Of a DNA stretch of 64,000 nt, positions 23,813 to 35,341 are shown in pieces. How positions within the stretch are numbered: position 1 is the stretch's first letter; every line of letters starts with the position of its first letter. Location of the stretch: positions 1,054,001 to 1,118,000 of the forward strand of contig JACGZH010000005.1 in assembly GCA_014706385.1 (NCBI GenBank), given 5' to 3'. The notes beneath the pieces were generated by a model. It was not told the origin of the DNA, did no database searches, and was given only the letters and a program-made list of their open reading frames with translations. The position numbers were made by a program, and so were the translations under genes. The DNA comes from Phaffia rhodozyma (taxonomy: Eukaryota; Basidiomycota; Tremellomycetes; Cystofilobasidiales; Mrakiaceae).

Positions 23813-24990
23813 TCAAGCGGAAGCGGCATCGATGACGTTCTTGTTGGTAGAAACCCAGGCCTCCTTTCCTCCGGTCTCGATGACGGCTCCGTGACAAGGG
23901 ATGATCCTGTCGAAATCCCAGCCGGCAACGATGGCTGCAGACTGACCGTAAAGCTTTTTGTCGGCAGAAGAGACCATCGAGACCACCCCTCGATGGGCTG
24001 CACCTCCGGGCGAGATGTTCATGAAACCAAACAGGCCACCCGCAGGAATACCCTGCTCGGGACAAGGCAGGTTGAACAGCAGATCGGCTTCGATCAGCGT
24101 CTTGGACGGTTTGTGGAGGAACGCGATATCCTTGTTGGCGTGGCTCTTGACTGTAAGGTGTGGATGAAGACGGAAGGGATCGACAGTGCAAAGATGAGAG
24201 ATCGTCAGACAGGTCGACCTCAAAGCAGACCTTTCTTCTCATTTTCAGGAAAAAGAGATCAGAGAGCGGAAACTAACAGTAGCAGGTCTCGATCTCGTCT
24301 TCGTATCCGAATTTCTCATCGGCCCCAGCCAGTCCGTTCGTCTTGTACGTCCCGGCCCATTTGACCTCTGGAATCTTTGTGTCTACACCCTCTGGTCCAA
24401 TGCAGAGCGCGGACGGGTACTCCTTGGAGTAAACCTTGGTGAACATGGTGTGTCTATAGACAAACGGGAAAGCCAATCCCGGTGTCAGCATATGGATTCA
24501 TCCGTTGACCCGCGCAAGAAAGAACAAAGCAGAAAACACGAGACACGACGGATCACTAACTCAAAGTCAGGAGCTACCAGATATCTTTTGAAGACCAGGA
24601 AGAAAATCGAACCAGACTAAGAGGTCAGTACCCATGTCCGACCCACACGATCGAATTTCATTGGGACTTACTTGACCTGTCCTCCGAGCCGAGCGATCTC
24701 GGCCTTGACATCTTCTCCAAGAGGAGAGGATGGGATGATGAAAATGTCATTGTTCGCAAGCTTGACCGCTGTGCTCCTTCCACCACTGTCGGAAGTGGTT
24801 TTTTGGTCCGATCGATCGTGAGAAGAAAGGAAACGAGATCCATTTAGTTATCGGAAAGAGAGACGGAGAATGGAAAGGCGAAAAAAAAGAAAAGAAAAAA
24901 CGCCTACATCTTCATCAAACCGAACCGCTTGAAGGGAACGGAAAAGATACTAATGGCGGGAGTGATGGATCTGATGACTGTCTCTGACAT
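23813..24990 (-). CDS. DUF4336-type metallo-hydrolase-like protein, 244 aa
   Basis: Five exons (24908-24990, 24672-24785, 24561-24584, 24278-24453, 23813-24150) give 245 codons. The layout resembles the DUF4336 family, distant relatives of the metallo-beta-lactamase fold; no substrate is known. Visible features are a beta-strand start (ISIFSVPFKRFGL), GGRSTAVKL, VKYLVAPDFEHTMF (spliced across the 24-nt exon), SHANKDIAFLH, EADLLFNLP and IIPCHG near the end. The histidines in FEHT and PCHG could be metal ligands, but the full HxHxDH box of true metallo-beta-lactamases is absent. There is no signal peptide. It is divergent from the PIN-domain gene across a 275-bp interval containing a long CA repeat. 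Confidence 0.75.
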
Positions 24991-25170
24991 TATGTTCTCT
25001 ATAGCTGTTTATCGATTAACGATGGTGGTGGCAACAAGACAAGAGAAGGAAGAGTCGGCAAGGGAAGAAACAAAAAAAGAGATTGATGACGTTCGCGCGT
25101 TTACGTCAGAATTCTTTTGACCTTTGACGTTATCACCATCAGACGACGACGACAAGAAGATAGAGCACAA

Positions 25171-25174
<4 letters not shown>

Positions 25175-25266
<92 letters not shown>
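25175..25266. repeat. (CA)46 microsatellite abutting a start codon
   Basis: A perfect 92-nt CA dinucleotide array ends at the A of the ATG of the PIN-domain gene. It therefore occupies the 5' leader or core promoter of that gene, within the 275-bp divergent promoter shared with the DUF4336 gene. Frames through the repeat (Thr-His or Cys-Val) do not join the downstream reading frame. Confidence 0.95.
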
Positions 25267-25268
<2 letters not shown>

Positions 25269-27143
25269 GCATACGCATTCACACACCCTGTCACCTCTCC
25301 TTTCTCAGCTACACACGATGTCCCAGTCATAATCTCCGTAGACGGCAAAGATGAAGAGTTCCTCGAGCTCGACCTCGGAATGGACATCGAATGGACCGTC
25401 ACAGAGGATGCTTGGTCTCCATCATCACTCCATAAGGAATGCGAGCAGCGGACTGCATTGTCTCATGGTTGGTATCAGGACGACTGGGGTATAAAATCCC
25501 ACGACCATCATCAGGTAGCATGCCATTCTGTTCTCCATTTCTTTGTTTCATCTCCGAGATTCCGGCGCACTGAGCATGTATGAACGTTTGGTCACCCTTC
25601 TAGAAACCTTACATCGTGTTATGTCTGGACACCAACGGTCCGTCCGGCTCTTTTGAGCATGCTATCTTCGCTGTTCTCTTCAATCCTTCGATGCTCTGAC
25701 ACTCAGCTTGATCTGGGCTCTCTTTCATCCTTCGATATGCAGTGATCCTTTCTCAGCTACCGCTCCTCCGGTCCGTCCATCATCTCGTGCTCACCATGTA
25801 TCCGGCCGAGCCCTCGCCCATCTCGTTCCTCATCCCGTTCGCAGTCTTGCGCGAGCTGGACGGTCTCAAGTCTTCGACCAAGCTGGTTCAGCAGTCTCGT
25901 ATACCCGGACAACCCGGCACAGATAGATCGACCCATGCCATCACCGTAGGATATCTTGCCCAGAGAGCTAACCGTTGGCTTTTGGATGTGAAACGGGCCG
26001 AACGAACAGAATCAATCGGTATAGGACTAATCAGAGGCGATTTAGAGCTTGACAGAACAATTGATCCAGTCAGTAAAGGAGATCCAAACTTGCTAACCTA
26101 AGTCATGTTCTCTCGCTCAACTTGCCTGTTATTCGCCCGCTCGTCTGCCCGCCTGCATGCCTACCTGTCTGCGCTTCTCTCAGTCTGTAACGAATGATGA
26201 TCGGATCCTCCAGTCGGCGTTAAGGTCTCTCGATGGTACCCTTCGGCTGATCCTCTGGACACAAGATATCAATTTAGCGCTCAAGGCAGAGATGAACGGC
26301 CTAGAAACTACCAACACTTCTAGCCTATCTCGAGACCCGACCACATTCTTGGCAGACATTTTCACGTCTTCCGGCTTGACTCTTCCGGCTCGCGTTCAAG
26401 CGCCTGCTCGCTCATCACCCGTAACATCACCTCCTGGTCACCCGGTCTATACATCTTCCTCTTCTGACGAGCCAGCCATGATGGAGTCGATGGAGATAGA
26501 CATCCCATCTGATTCGTCAAACCCGTTCTTCATGCTCTTTGAAACCTTATGTCAATTCCTGCCTTCCAGTCTCGAACGACATCTCTGTCAAATTTCGATG
26601 ATCAACCCGGCCATCATCTTGAACGCAGGGCTATCGTCAACCGATACGACTGATTGGCCGGTTGAATCCTGTTTCGAGGCTCTCAGGCGGATATGGGGAA
26701 ACGAACATGGTGGCTGGCGAGGGTCTGATCTAGGTCGGATCCTACAATCCTCAGAGTCTTCACTTTCACCTCCTCATCCTTCCTTCTCAAACGACGCCGC
26801 TTCGGCCTGGCAGACATCCTCCACAACTCAAAGCGTCCACGCTCCTCGAAAGGCTTCGTCCCTTTCAACGCAATGTTTGGCTGAGAAGGATCCGTCTGGC
26901 TCGCAAACGTATACTCCACCCTCGGCATCGTACGTCCGTACGAAGATCCTGCCTACCCAAGTATCTTTCTGGACGGATATACAGACTACAGGGAAACCGC
27001 CTAGCAAAGGTCAATGGGCAGACATTCACTCTGGTCTCCAAATCCTCTTTGGTGGTCAGGGCGGGGGACGGTTCATCGGTCCGGCAGGCCATCGAGAGCT
27101 TCAAGCTCGGCTAAAAGACGTGCGCAACGCTTTGGATGGTTGA
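25266..27143 (+). CDS. Swt1-like PIN-domain endoribonuclease, 522 aa
   Basis: This is a PIN-domain protein resembling Swt1, the endoribonuclease involved in nuclear mRNP quality control. Exons: 25266-25514, 25604-25637, 25743-26068 and 26184-27143 (523 codons). The PIN core is restored by splicing. YIVLCLDTNVILSQL carries the first acidic residue, and FLIPFAVLRELDGLKSS follows. LAQRANRWLLD leads to the late acidic motif TNDDRILQSAL, which the 26069-26183 intron brings into frame. The C-terminal 290 residues include a Ser-rich linker and a helical region (FFMLFETLCQFLPSSLERHL, CFEALRRIWG, LQARLKDVRNAL) like the Swt1 C-terminal domain. The ATG directly after the CA repeat is the only in-frame start seen. 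The 83 residues of exon 1 have no recognised motif and are the least certain part. Confidence 0.78.
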
Positions 27144-27552
27144 AGACGATTCTCCAATCGTCCAGCCGGTCGACCGCGATGAGACCGACTTGATCTTTAT
27201 CATGCTCCTCATTCATCACAGAGCAGGTGTAAAGAGGGGAGATTTGAATCTATGTCGCCTCAAGAATGAATGTCTCGACAACTAGTGCCCCTCTCCGTTC
27301 ATCAGTCCTTGTTCGTAGCCGACGTGTATGATCATACGGAACATACAGTCGGTAAAGCCCAGTCGGGCTCACCAGACGCGAGCGCCGGAGACGCTAGAAA
27401 AAGGAAGCCGAATCTTCATATCTATCAACTCGAGTAAAAATAGAGGATGCAATTCACGCCATGTTCTTTCTCCTTCTTCTTCCTCTCCATTCTTCTGTCT
27501 TTCCACCGACATATTCCTGTTTGAATGCACCGACCGACTCTTTCCTGGTTCA
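27144..27552. other. convergent 3' region, 409 bp
   Basis: Between the tails of the PIN-domain gene and the J-protein gene. I see nothing beyond ordinary 3' flanks. Confidence 0.5.
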
Positions 27553-29239
27553 TTACCGTCTCTTGGTTGGCTTTCCCTTCTTGGCCTTCTTCCCAGTGGA
27601 CACTGCGCTCGACTCGGCAACAACCTCTCCGTCTGACGCCGACGCCCCGGATAGCTCGACCTCAGAGTCAGACTCCGAGACGGTCGCATTAGGATCAGGC
27701 TTGATCAGTCCAAACTTTTCTCCAAGAGATCGACCGAGGGCGACGGGCCAAGTGCCGGCGTATGTCGGTCGAACGAGCATCGAAGCGGAAAGCAACGTGG
27801 GTTCATTAGGAGGGTCGAGCTGAAGAAGGACAAGAAGAAGAGAAGCAAGGAGAATAGATTCATGTTAATGTTCCTTCATTATTAATCGAGAGGACAAACA
27901 GACAGAGTAGATAAGGCGGACAAAGATGAGGAAACGTACCATGAGCACATCCCCATCTTGCATGACGAGTAGATCTGCCTGTCGACCCGCCGTTCCAACA
28001 GGGACCGTGACTTTTTTCCTCGCGAACGAATCTCTGAACTTTTCGTTCGGACCCCAAGCGGCCAGTTGAGCTTTAGAGATCAGATCGTTGATCCGGCCGA
28101 GGTCCTGGCTGTGGTTCATCCTCTGGAAGATATATTGGAAGCCAGAAGAGACGAGCGCGAGGAAGAAGACAGTGAAGAAGAATCCAGGTCGCCATCTAGC
28201 GTCTGGAGAAAAGGTTGGAGACAAAAAGAAGTGAACGGTAAGTCATGAGCAAAAATGTTTGCATCAACAGAATGAAGGAAGGAAAAGCAATCGACTCACA
28301 AAAGTATCCGGTACCTGAGAAAGGACGACAGACCCAACAAGAGCAAACCCACAATTAGTGAATGATCTCTCTCCGTTTAAAATCAGATGCAACTAACCTT
28401 TCCATTTGGGAACTCCATTTTTGTAAAAGAACTGAAGAAACCCCAAGCGATTGAGTCATCAGCGCTCTGACCATCGACGCAAACCCGATTTTTTCCAATG
28501 TGTCCCGTTTGGTGAAGATGGGATGGAATAGAGGAAGAAAAGAGGAGCTTACGTCGTATCGCTTTCGGCCGGCATCATCTCTCAAGATGGTGGAAATCAC
28601 ACCAAGCCTGGCAAATCTATCCTGGATGGTCTTGTCTCCAGGGTTCTTATCCGGGCTAAGATCAGAGCAAGATCGTCAAGTTCAGTTTGCTTTCTTCGTT
28701 CACAGCCATCCAGCAAAGCAAATGAAGAATGCTGACTGCATAGCTACCGATTTAGTTCGATAAGCCTTTCCGATCTCCTTCTTAGAAGCAGAGGGAGGGA
28801 CATCGAGGAAGGAGTAGAACGTGGTTCCTTTGCCTACATGCGGAGACAGTTCGAAGCATATAGGAAGTCAAACACAGAAGGTCAAGCTGATATAGAACAC
28901 AAGCACAGATGAAGGACGAACCCTCAGCCTTCTCAAGAGCGGCAACGATGTCAAAGATCTCATGGTCACTGATCGAAGTAGGGAAGCCCAAGAAGTGCGA
29001 TAAGGATCAGTCTTGCTGGCAACAGACATTCACGAGAAGTACATTCAGAAGTAAGGGATAGCTTGATACTTACTCCTTGTCCCAACTGTCGAAAGCCAGA
29101 CGATAAAGAAATGGAGCTTGAGGTCAGTCGCGTCGTTTTCAAGACGGGCAATCGTTCAAACACGGTATCCACAAGAAACTCACGCCCAGACAGACGTCAG
29201 ACAGAGGGCCAGGCCTAGAAGAAGCATATAAAGCTTCAT
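27553..29239 (-). CDS. ER-membrane J-domain protein (Erj5/DNAJC1-like), with a +1 frameshift
   Basis: Nine exons: 29184-29239, 29074-29085, 28922-28968, 28737-28833, 28553-28656, 28398-28431, 28300-28314, 27940-28202 and 27553-27819. The signal peptide is MKLYMLLLGLALCLTSVWAW; a 12-nt exon follows. The J domain reads FYSFLDVPPSASKKEIGKAY, then AMHPDKNPGDKTIQ, with the HPD His split CA|C by an intron. Next come RFARLGVISTILRD and GRKRYDFFYKNGVPKWKGTG. A membrane segment (FFFTVFFLALVSSGFQYIF) and a charged tail ending KKAKKGKPTKRR complete it. This order fits Erj5-type Hsp40 partners of ER Hsp70. The exon 28553-28656 has one base too many: after ...DKTIQ the frame meets TAG, while one base less restores ...IQDRFARLG. 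All other junctions agree, so a real frameshift or a sequence error lies near 28617-28623. Confidence 0.8.
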
Positions 29240-29452
29240 TTTTGGACAAACAAGAGGAAGTGAAAGAAGGAAGGAAGGTAAAGGCAGAGATGGATGGTCG
29301 TAAGGCAAGAAATAAGATGAGAGATGACTTCTTATTTCTTTTGGTCATTGTTTGCCAGCACTCATAACCCTAGCAACGGTTGTCACACAAGCCTACACAT
29401 ACTCTCTTTCTTTCTCTAGGAATAAACATATATAACATACCACAAGCCTGGC
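29240..29452. other. intergenic, 213 bp
   Basis: Promoter of the J-protein gene and 3' flank of the SP/TP-rich gene; contains TAACCCTAG at 29365-29373, a near match to the telobox found elsewhere in the window. Confidence 0.4.
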
Positions 29453-32400
29453 TCAATGCTTTCCCCGTCTCGCTTCTAAATTAGCCAAAGCTGCTCTGAT
29501 ACTTTCTATGGTATGCACCTTAGTTGGGGCACCAGCTGCAGTTGTGCCCGGCTGGGCGCCGATGGCAGCCTTGATTGAAGGCTTGGGAATCGATCGAGAA
29601 GGGACCAGAGACACCGAGGCCGAAGGGCGTAGGGTGAGAGGAGGAGGGTTGGATGGAGCTGGCTGGATGGATGAAGTGAGAGAGAATTTAGGCGTCGAGA
29701 CAGGACGAGACGTTCGTCTAGGAGCAGAAGGCGTCGATATAGATGGTTTGATGGGCTGCGTGTGGTTGAGCGTAGATGAACCGGACGCAGATCGCGATAT
29801 CGAGCTAGATCTACTCGACGGCAAGCCGGGGGCTTCTCGAGCAAGAGATCCTATCGAAGCCGAAGGTTTTATCCTTGATTGGATTCTCTCGGGTTCTTCT
29901 CTAGAAACGGGTTTCTCGCATGATGCATCTCGAGTAGTCCTGGGGGAGGAGGCCGCGCTTAGTCGGACGTTTAGCCTGCTGAAAGGGAGCGGTTTCGAGT
30001 GAATGGGTGTCTCGGTCAAAGAAGGTGAATCAAGGTGAGGATGGCTCGCAAGAGATTTGGATCGGCCGTGGGAGCTTTGAACGCTCGATCGAGGGGTTTG
30101 TTGAAAGTCAAGGGTCGAAGAGATGGAGGGCGATTTTCGAATAGGTCGAGGAGTTGCTTGCGCACTGGGTGCGAGAATTTTTGTAGAGGAGGATGGAGGT
30201 CGAGAATTCTCTCGAGGCAAAGAGGGAGTTCGTTTGTGTGGGACTGGCGCCTCTCGATTGGTCGGAGCCAAGATCGAACGTTGAGAGGACGGATAAGCTA
30301 AGGTTGCAGTTCGAGACGAAGAAGCCGAGAGGGTTGAGGAGTTCGAAGAAGTCGACGCTGTGAACGGTGTGATCATATGTGTCTACAGTCAGTCAAGCTA
30401 GTCTTTGCCATCTTAATCAGACAGACGCTTCGTTGTCACTTACTGGAGAGGGAAGGCTTTGAGCTCTCTCCTTTGACTCGTGCCTTATCATGGACGAACA
30501 CGACATCCCACGGATCATGAGATACTGTTTCTTCTGGAGGAGGCAGAGAAGCAGTCAAGAGATCAGGCTGAGCGGTAGCTAGAGCTAGACGAGAGGGAGC
30601 AAGACTATACGCGTCGGAAGAAGAGAATGGCACGGTCAATCCAATAGGGAAAGAAACAAGGTGAGTATAGTTATATCAAAAAGGGGAAGGTATGTAGGTA
30701 AAAGAACAAGAGCGTACCTAGCTTCTAGATCGTTTGAGACGGAAGATTTTTTCTTCTGTGTTTGAGCTGCAAAGCCTGCAAACGAGACGTCCCACCGATC
30801 GTCTTCTCCATCCAATTCAAGGCTCATTCCAGGCAAATGACAGAAGCTCATATCTTCATTTTTGAAGTGGTCGTCCAGATTGAGAGTGGTGTCCCCTTCG
30901 TCTGCCAGAGCGTCCCTTTGAGTGAATTTCTGATTAGGAGACGGGACCGACAGGGTGATGGACGGACCCCGAGGAGTGAACGACAATGGAGATGAAGAAG
31001 GGGGTGGATTGCGTTGGATCTTTGAAGGCGCTGTCGGAGTAGCTTGGGAAGGAGTACTCAGCAGAGCCGCATGGGTGTGCGTAAATCTAGTAGCCGCCCC
31101 TGATCGGGGAGTAGGTGGAGGAAGAGCAAACGACGTTTCTGGTGGAATATCCGGCAAAGATTCGTCTAGTAAGTCGAACGAGGAGTCCGCAAAAGGGGAC
31201 GGAGCGCGTCCGTCTGGTCGTTTAGGAGCCGGACTTCTAGATGTCGCAGGGGATTTCATGATGAACGAAGTTTCTTCAGTGAGATCTTGAGAGGCGTGGA
31301 GCATTGGCGATGGTGCTCTGAGTGTAGACATAGAGAGGCCTTCGGGTAGGGTTGCGTCGGCCAGGAGGTCAAAGGACGTGTCTGTGACGTCAAAGAAGAA
31401 TGATGGGGTGGGAGCACGTGAAGCGGGTGGGAGTTGAGGAGGGTCCAGAAGGAGAGAACCCTCGTCTCTTTGTTTATCAGGGGCAGTCAAGAAGAAGAAC
31501 AGTTCGGAAGGTGGACTGGACGGAAGGGGGACCTCCCAAGGATTAATTGTTTGGTGAGAAATGGTGTGTACTGATGGGAGAGAAGAATTCTCGGTTGATG
31601 AATGAGCAAAGGTAGACTCGTTCGCATCTTGTGAAACTGAACATGCGTCAGCAGATTGAACTGAGGGGCCCGGTTCTGGAAGCTCAAGGTTTGATTTGTG
31701 AGGAGGTGACGACGTCCTGGTAGTTCTAAGAACCACAGGTGTAGCCATCACGAAGTCTGGAATCTCGGCGCGCACTGATTCAGCAAAAGGCCGCTCGGTC
31801 GAGTGCGAAGGACGGATGACAGTGGAAGGTGTCGAGGGAGAATCAAAGGAGGGTTGCGAAGCGTATTTCGTCCGGACGGGTGTCTCCATCGACGAGGTTC
31901 GATCGGGACCGGGCTTGTCGGTCGTTTTAGACTGGACGGGAGAATCCAAGCTCATCAGGAGTGAGTCAACCTCGTTTTCGTCGATGTATCTGGTACGCGA
32001 GATCCCATGGTCGTCAAAGTCTCCAATGAGATCTCCTACGAGCGACCCTTGTTTCTCCGGAGAGCCGACATCGACGAGAAATCCAGAGTGGGAAGAAGGA
32101 AAAGAATGGGAAGCAAGGGACGAGCTGGAAGATGGATCAGAGTAGATCGAGTATAGCGAGTTGTCGACCTGGGCGAATAGACCTGGCTGGCCTTCGCGAT
32201 CTTGGGATGCGAGCTCTCTTGTTACTTCCTCCTCTTCCTCTTCCTCTTCTTCTTCTTCTCCTTCTCCTTCCTCCTCCTCGGCGAATACAGACAAAGAAAG
32301 CGGAGACTTCCGGGGAGCCACGGGTTTGACTGGAGAGTTCAGAGGATCGAACAAGAGCCTAAGAGCGGAACAGACAGTGAAAAATGTCAGTGAATCCGAT

Positions 32401-32484
32401 GGCCAGGACAAGAGACAAGGGACACAAGAGATAGGAAACTGCGAACAGTGTAGCTCTGGGCTTCCTTTTGGCTGGACGAGACAT
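29453..32484 (-). CDS. large SP/TP-rich disordered protein of unknown function, 914 aa
   Basis: I do not recognise this gene. Four exons (32447-32484, 30718-32358, 30444-30604, 29453-30357) keep one frame of 915 codons. The start is MSRPAKRKPRATLLLFDPL, spliced through a donor GTTCGC with the branch-like CTGAC. Features in order are a basic N-terminus, a poly-Glu block of about 20 residues (near 32220-32280), and a long Ser/Pro/Thr-rich region with many SP/TP sites. A set of short related motifs follows (TSFDLLADATLPEG, SSFDLLDESLPDIP, ETSFIM, ETSFAL), then DDRWDVSFAGF and DPWDVVFVHDKARVKG. The C-terminus is basic and Ser-rich and ends in a probable helix, IRAALANLEARRGK. Many minimal CDK sites and MluI-type boxes in its promoter suggest a cell-cycle phosphoprotein; this is inference. 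Confidence 0.72.
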
Positions 32485-33266
32485 TGTGGTGAGTGATTCG
32501 GATCGGGTTTACTGAGGGTATCGATGGGGTGGTAGCGTGATGCTGATGATGCGACAACGTATGTGCCCGGGTCTGTATGTATGTATGTTAGTGGACGACG
32601 AGTCCGCCTGGACGGGTAAGGGTTTCAAGACGGAACTGACGAAACAGACGGTGAGAACGGGTATGAAGGGAGGATAGGAACCGAATGACGCGTCGGTCTC
32701 CTCATGTTGAATGACATGCACGCGATCAGGCAACGCGACGCGACGCGACAATCAGGTCAACTCTTACGCGAACTCCCACGCGTTCGTAACTCCCACGCGT
32801 AACCACCAAACCTCCACGTGATCTCCCAGGCACATCTGCCCCTGGTGCCTCTCGCCTTTTTCTTTCTTCCTTTTTTTCCTGTCGCCACCCAAAAAGGAAA
32901 TCAAAGAACCCAGCAACAACCCAAGTCTTGTAAGAATCGCCTTCCGTCCCATCTCATCTCCCAAGTTTTCCCATCAAAGAACACGTCTGTCTCTCCAGAC
33001 GATGGTTGTGGATCCTTCGACCTCTTTCTCGAATGGGTCCGGTGTCAACTGCTCGGAAGGATCCCATCTATCAGAGACCCTTGAATCCGTCCCATCTCTT
33101 CGGCGGCCCTTCCCCTTTTAAAATGAAATAAATAAATTGTTGTTCGGTTTTCTCACACACACCCGCTCGTTTTCGGTCTGGTCTCGAAAAAAAAACATGT
33201 TGTTCTCGAACGGGCATCCTATTTAGAAACCTTCAACCGTACACATATATATATATATATCCAAAA
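32485..33266. promoter_or_regulatory. divergent promoter with MluI-type boxes
   Basis: A 782-bp interval between the SP/TP-rich gene and SUB2. It holds ACGCGT at 32688-32693, a CGACGCGACGCGAC run at about 32735-32748, and two direct copies of AACTCCCACGCGT (32771-32783 and 32788-32800, 17-bp period). A short TA repeat lies just before the SUB2 start. ACGCGT matches the MBF (MluI cell-cycle box) consensus. Confidence 0.55.
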
Positions 33267-35341
33267 ATGGCCGATAACGAAGAGCTTGTCGATTACGAGG
33301 AGGACGAGGTCATCGTCCCTGAGGTCAAGGCTGAGCCTACCAGCGAGTTGACTGCCGATGGTGACAAGGACAAGAAGGGATCCTATGTTGGAATCCACTC
33401 TACTGGCTTCAGGTACGTTGGCCTTCTTATCGTTGGTTCGCCGTTGGATATGCCTGTCCAGGTTGTGTCTAGCAAAGAGCCGTTTGAAGAAACGAATCAG
33501 CAACTAATCTTGTTTTTTTTTTCTCTCCTCTGCTTGTCTACAGGGATTTCTTGTTGAAGCCCGAATTGCTACGAGCTATCTCTGATCTTGGATTCGAGCA
33601 CCCCTCTGAGGGTAACTTTCCTTTCCCTTCCCTTGCTAATCATAATCAGGACCTACCAGGCCGGGAAACTTTTGTCAAACTAACCATTCCGTTTCCGGAC
33701 GCGTCGTTGCCTGCCCCTTTTTCCTCTTTTGTGTCTATCCTCTTTTGCATCTCGCTTGTTTTATTCACCTAGTCCAACAGGAGTGTGTTCCTCAGTCCAT
33801 CCTTGGAATGGATGTTCTCTGCCAGGCCAAGTCTGGTATGGGAAAGACCGCCGTCTTTGTCCTTGCGACTCTCCAGCAGATCGAGCCCGTAGATGGAGAG
33901 GTCTCTGTCATCGTTCTTTGCCACACCCGAGAGTTGGCCTACCAGATCAAGAATGAGTACGCCCGATTCACAAAGTTCATGCCTGAACTTCGAACCTCTG
34001 TCTTCTACGGCGGAACCCAACAGAAGAACGATGTCGACTTGCTCAAGTCCAAGGACAAGTGCCCCCACATTGTCGTCGGAACCCCTGGTCGATTGAACGC
34101 CCTCGTCCGAGACAAGGCTCTTAACGGAGCCACCGTTAAGCACTTTGTCTTGGACGAGTGTGACAAGCTTCTCGAGTCTCTTGGTATGTTTGTCTTTATA
34201 CTCTATTCAAGCAAAATGCATGTGCTCCAGTACTGATGCTTTTTCGATCGATGGTGTAGATATGCGACGTGACGTCCAGGAGATCTTCCGAATGACCCCT
34301 CACCACAAGCAGGTACGCTTCTGTCAAAGATCGTGATGTCTGAGTCTTGATCACCGCTCACCTGCTTCTTTAATAGGTCATGATGTTCTCCGCTACTCTC
34401 AGCAAGGAGATCCGAGCTACCTGCAAGCGATTCATGCAGTCGGTTAGTGCTGTCGCTTCTCTTCTTTGAGAAAAACAGTTGATCAATATGAATCCTTCTC
34501 TCCTTGCTTCTGATCGCATAGCCACTGGAGATCTACGTCGATGATGAGACCAAGCTTACGCTCCACGGTCTCCAGCAGTACTACGTCAAGCTTGAGGAGA
34601 AGGAGAAGAACCGAAAGCTCAATGACTTGCTCGACTCGCTTGAGTTCAACCAGGTTCGTCCATAAACGCGTCTCACATGTCTTCTTCGACCTACTCTCTT
34701 CCAATTCTGATATCTCCGTTGGATCCATATACTATCAGGTCTGCATCTTTGTCAAGTCTGTTGCCCGAGCAAATCAGTTGGACAAGCTCTTGCAGGACTG
34801 CAGTTTCCCTTCCATCTGTATCCACTCCGGAATGAGCCAGGACCAGCGGTAAGTGGATGTCTACGCTCACCCTGGTTGAGCGTCTTTTGTGTCAGGATTT
34901 AAATCATTTGTATATCTAAACACATCCTTATCTGGCTTGTTCATCTCTTAGAATCGAACGATACCGACAGTTCAAGGCTTTCGAGAAGCGAATCTTGGTT
35001 GCCACCGACATTTTCGGTCGAGGTATCGGTTAGTATAGGTTTTCTTAATAAAGCACGGTGTTTAAGGGCGTATTATTAAGATATCTTTCTTCCTGTTCTG
35101 AATGTCGATTTCAGATATTGAGCGAGTAAACGTCGTTATCAACTACGACATGACTGGAGATGCGGACTCTTACCTCCACCGAGTCGGACGTGCTGGACGA
35201 TTCGGTACCCGAGGATTGGCCATCACCTTTATCACGAGTGACGAGGACCAGGAGATCTTGAAGGCTATCCAGTCTCGATTCGAGGTCAAGGTCGAGGAGC
35301 TCCCTGAGAACATCGACCCTACCACTTATATGACCTCGTAA
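33267..35341 (+). CDS. SUB2: Sub2/UAP56 DECD-box RNA helicase, 429 aa
   Basis: ATP-dependent RNA helicase of spliceosome assembly and the TREX mRNA-export complex, nuclear. Exons: 33267-33412, 33544-33611, 33773-34183, 34260-34312, 34377-34442, 34522-34653, 34739-34848, 34952-35028 and 35115-35341 (430 codons). Motifs in order are the acidic N-terminus ([10 protein letters not shown]), the Q motif ([15 protein letters not shown]), AKSGMGKT (motif I), [16 protein letters not shown] (the DECD variant that separates Sub2/UAP56 from other DEAD proteins), [20 protein letters not shown] and [10 protein letters not shown]. The length matches the family closely. Codon bias is moderate to strong, as expected for an abundant essential protein. 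Confidence 0.95.

Noticed and set aside
25101..25402. Open frames reading through the CA repeat (Thr-His and Cys-Val polymers)
   Set aside because: They are produced by the dinucleotide repeat itself and are out of frame with the PIN-domain gene. No coding context on either side.
32220..32280. Poly-Glu/poly-Leu coding run as a possible repeat-expansion element
   Set aside because: It is a mixed GAA/GAG low-complexity stretch inside a normal open frame, not a pure repeat. Acidic runs are common in disordered proteins.
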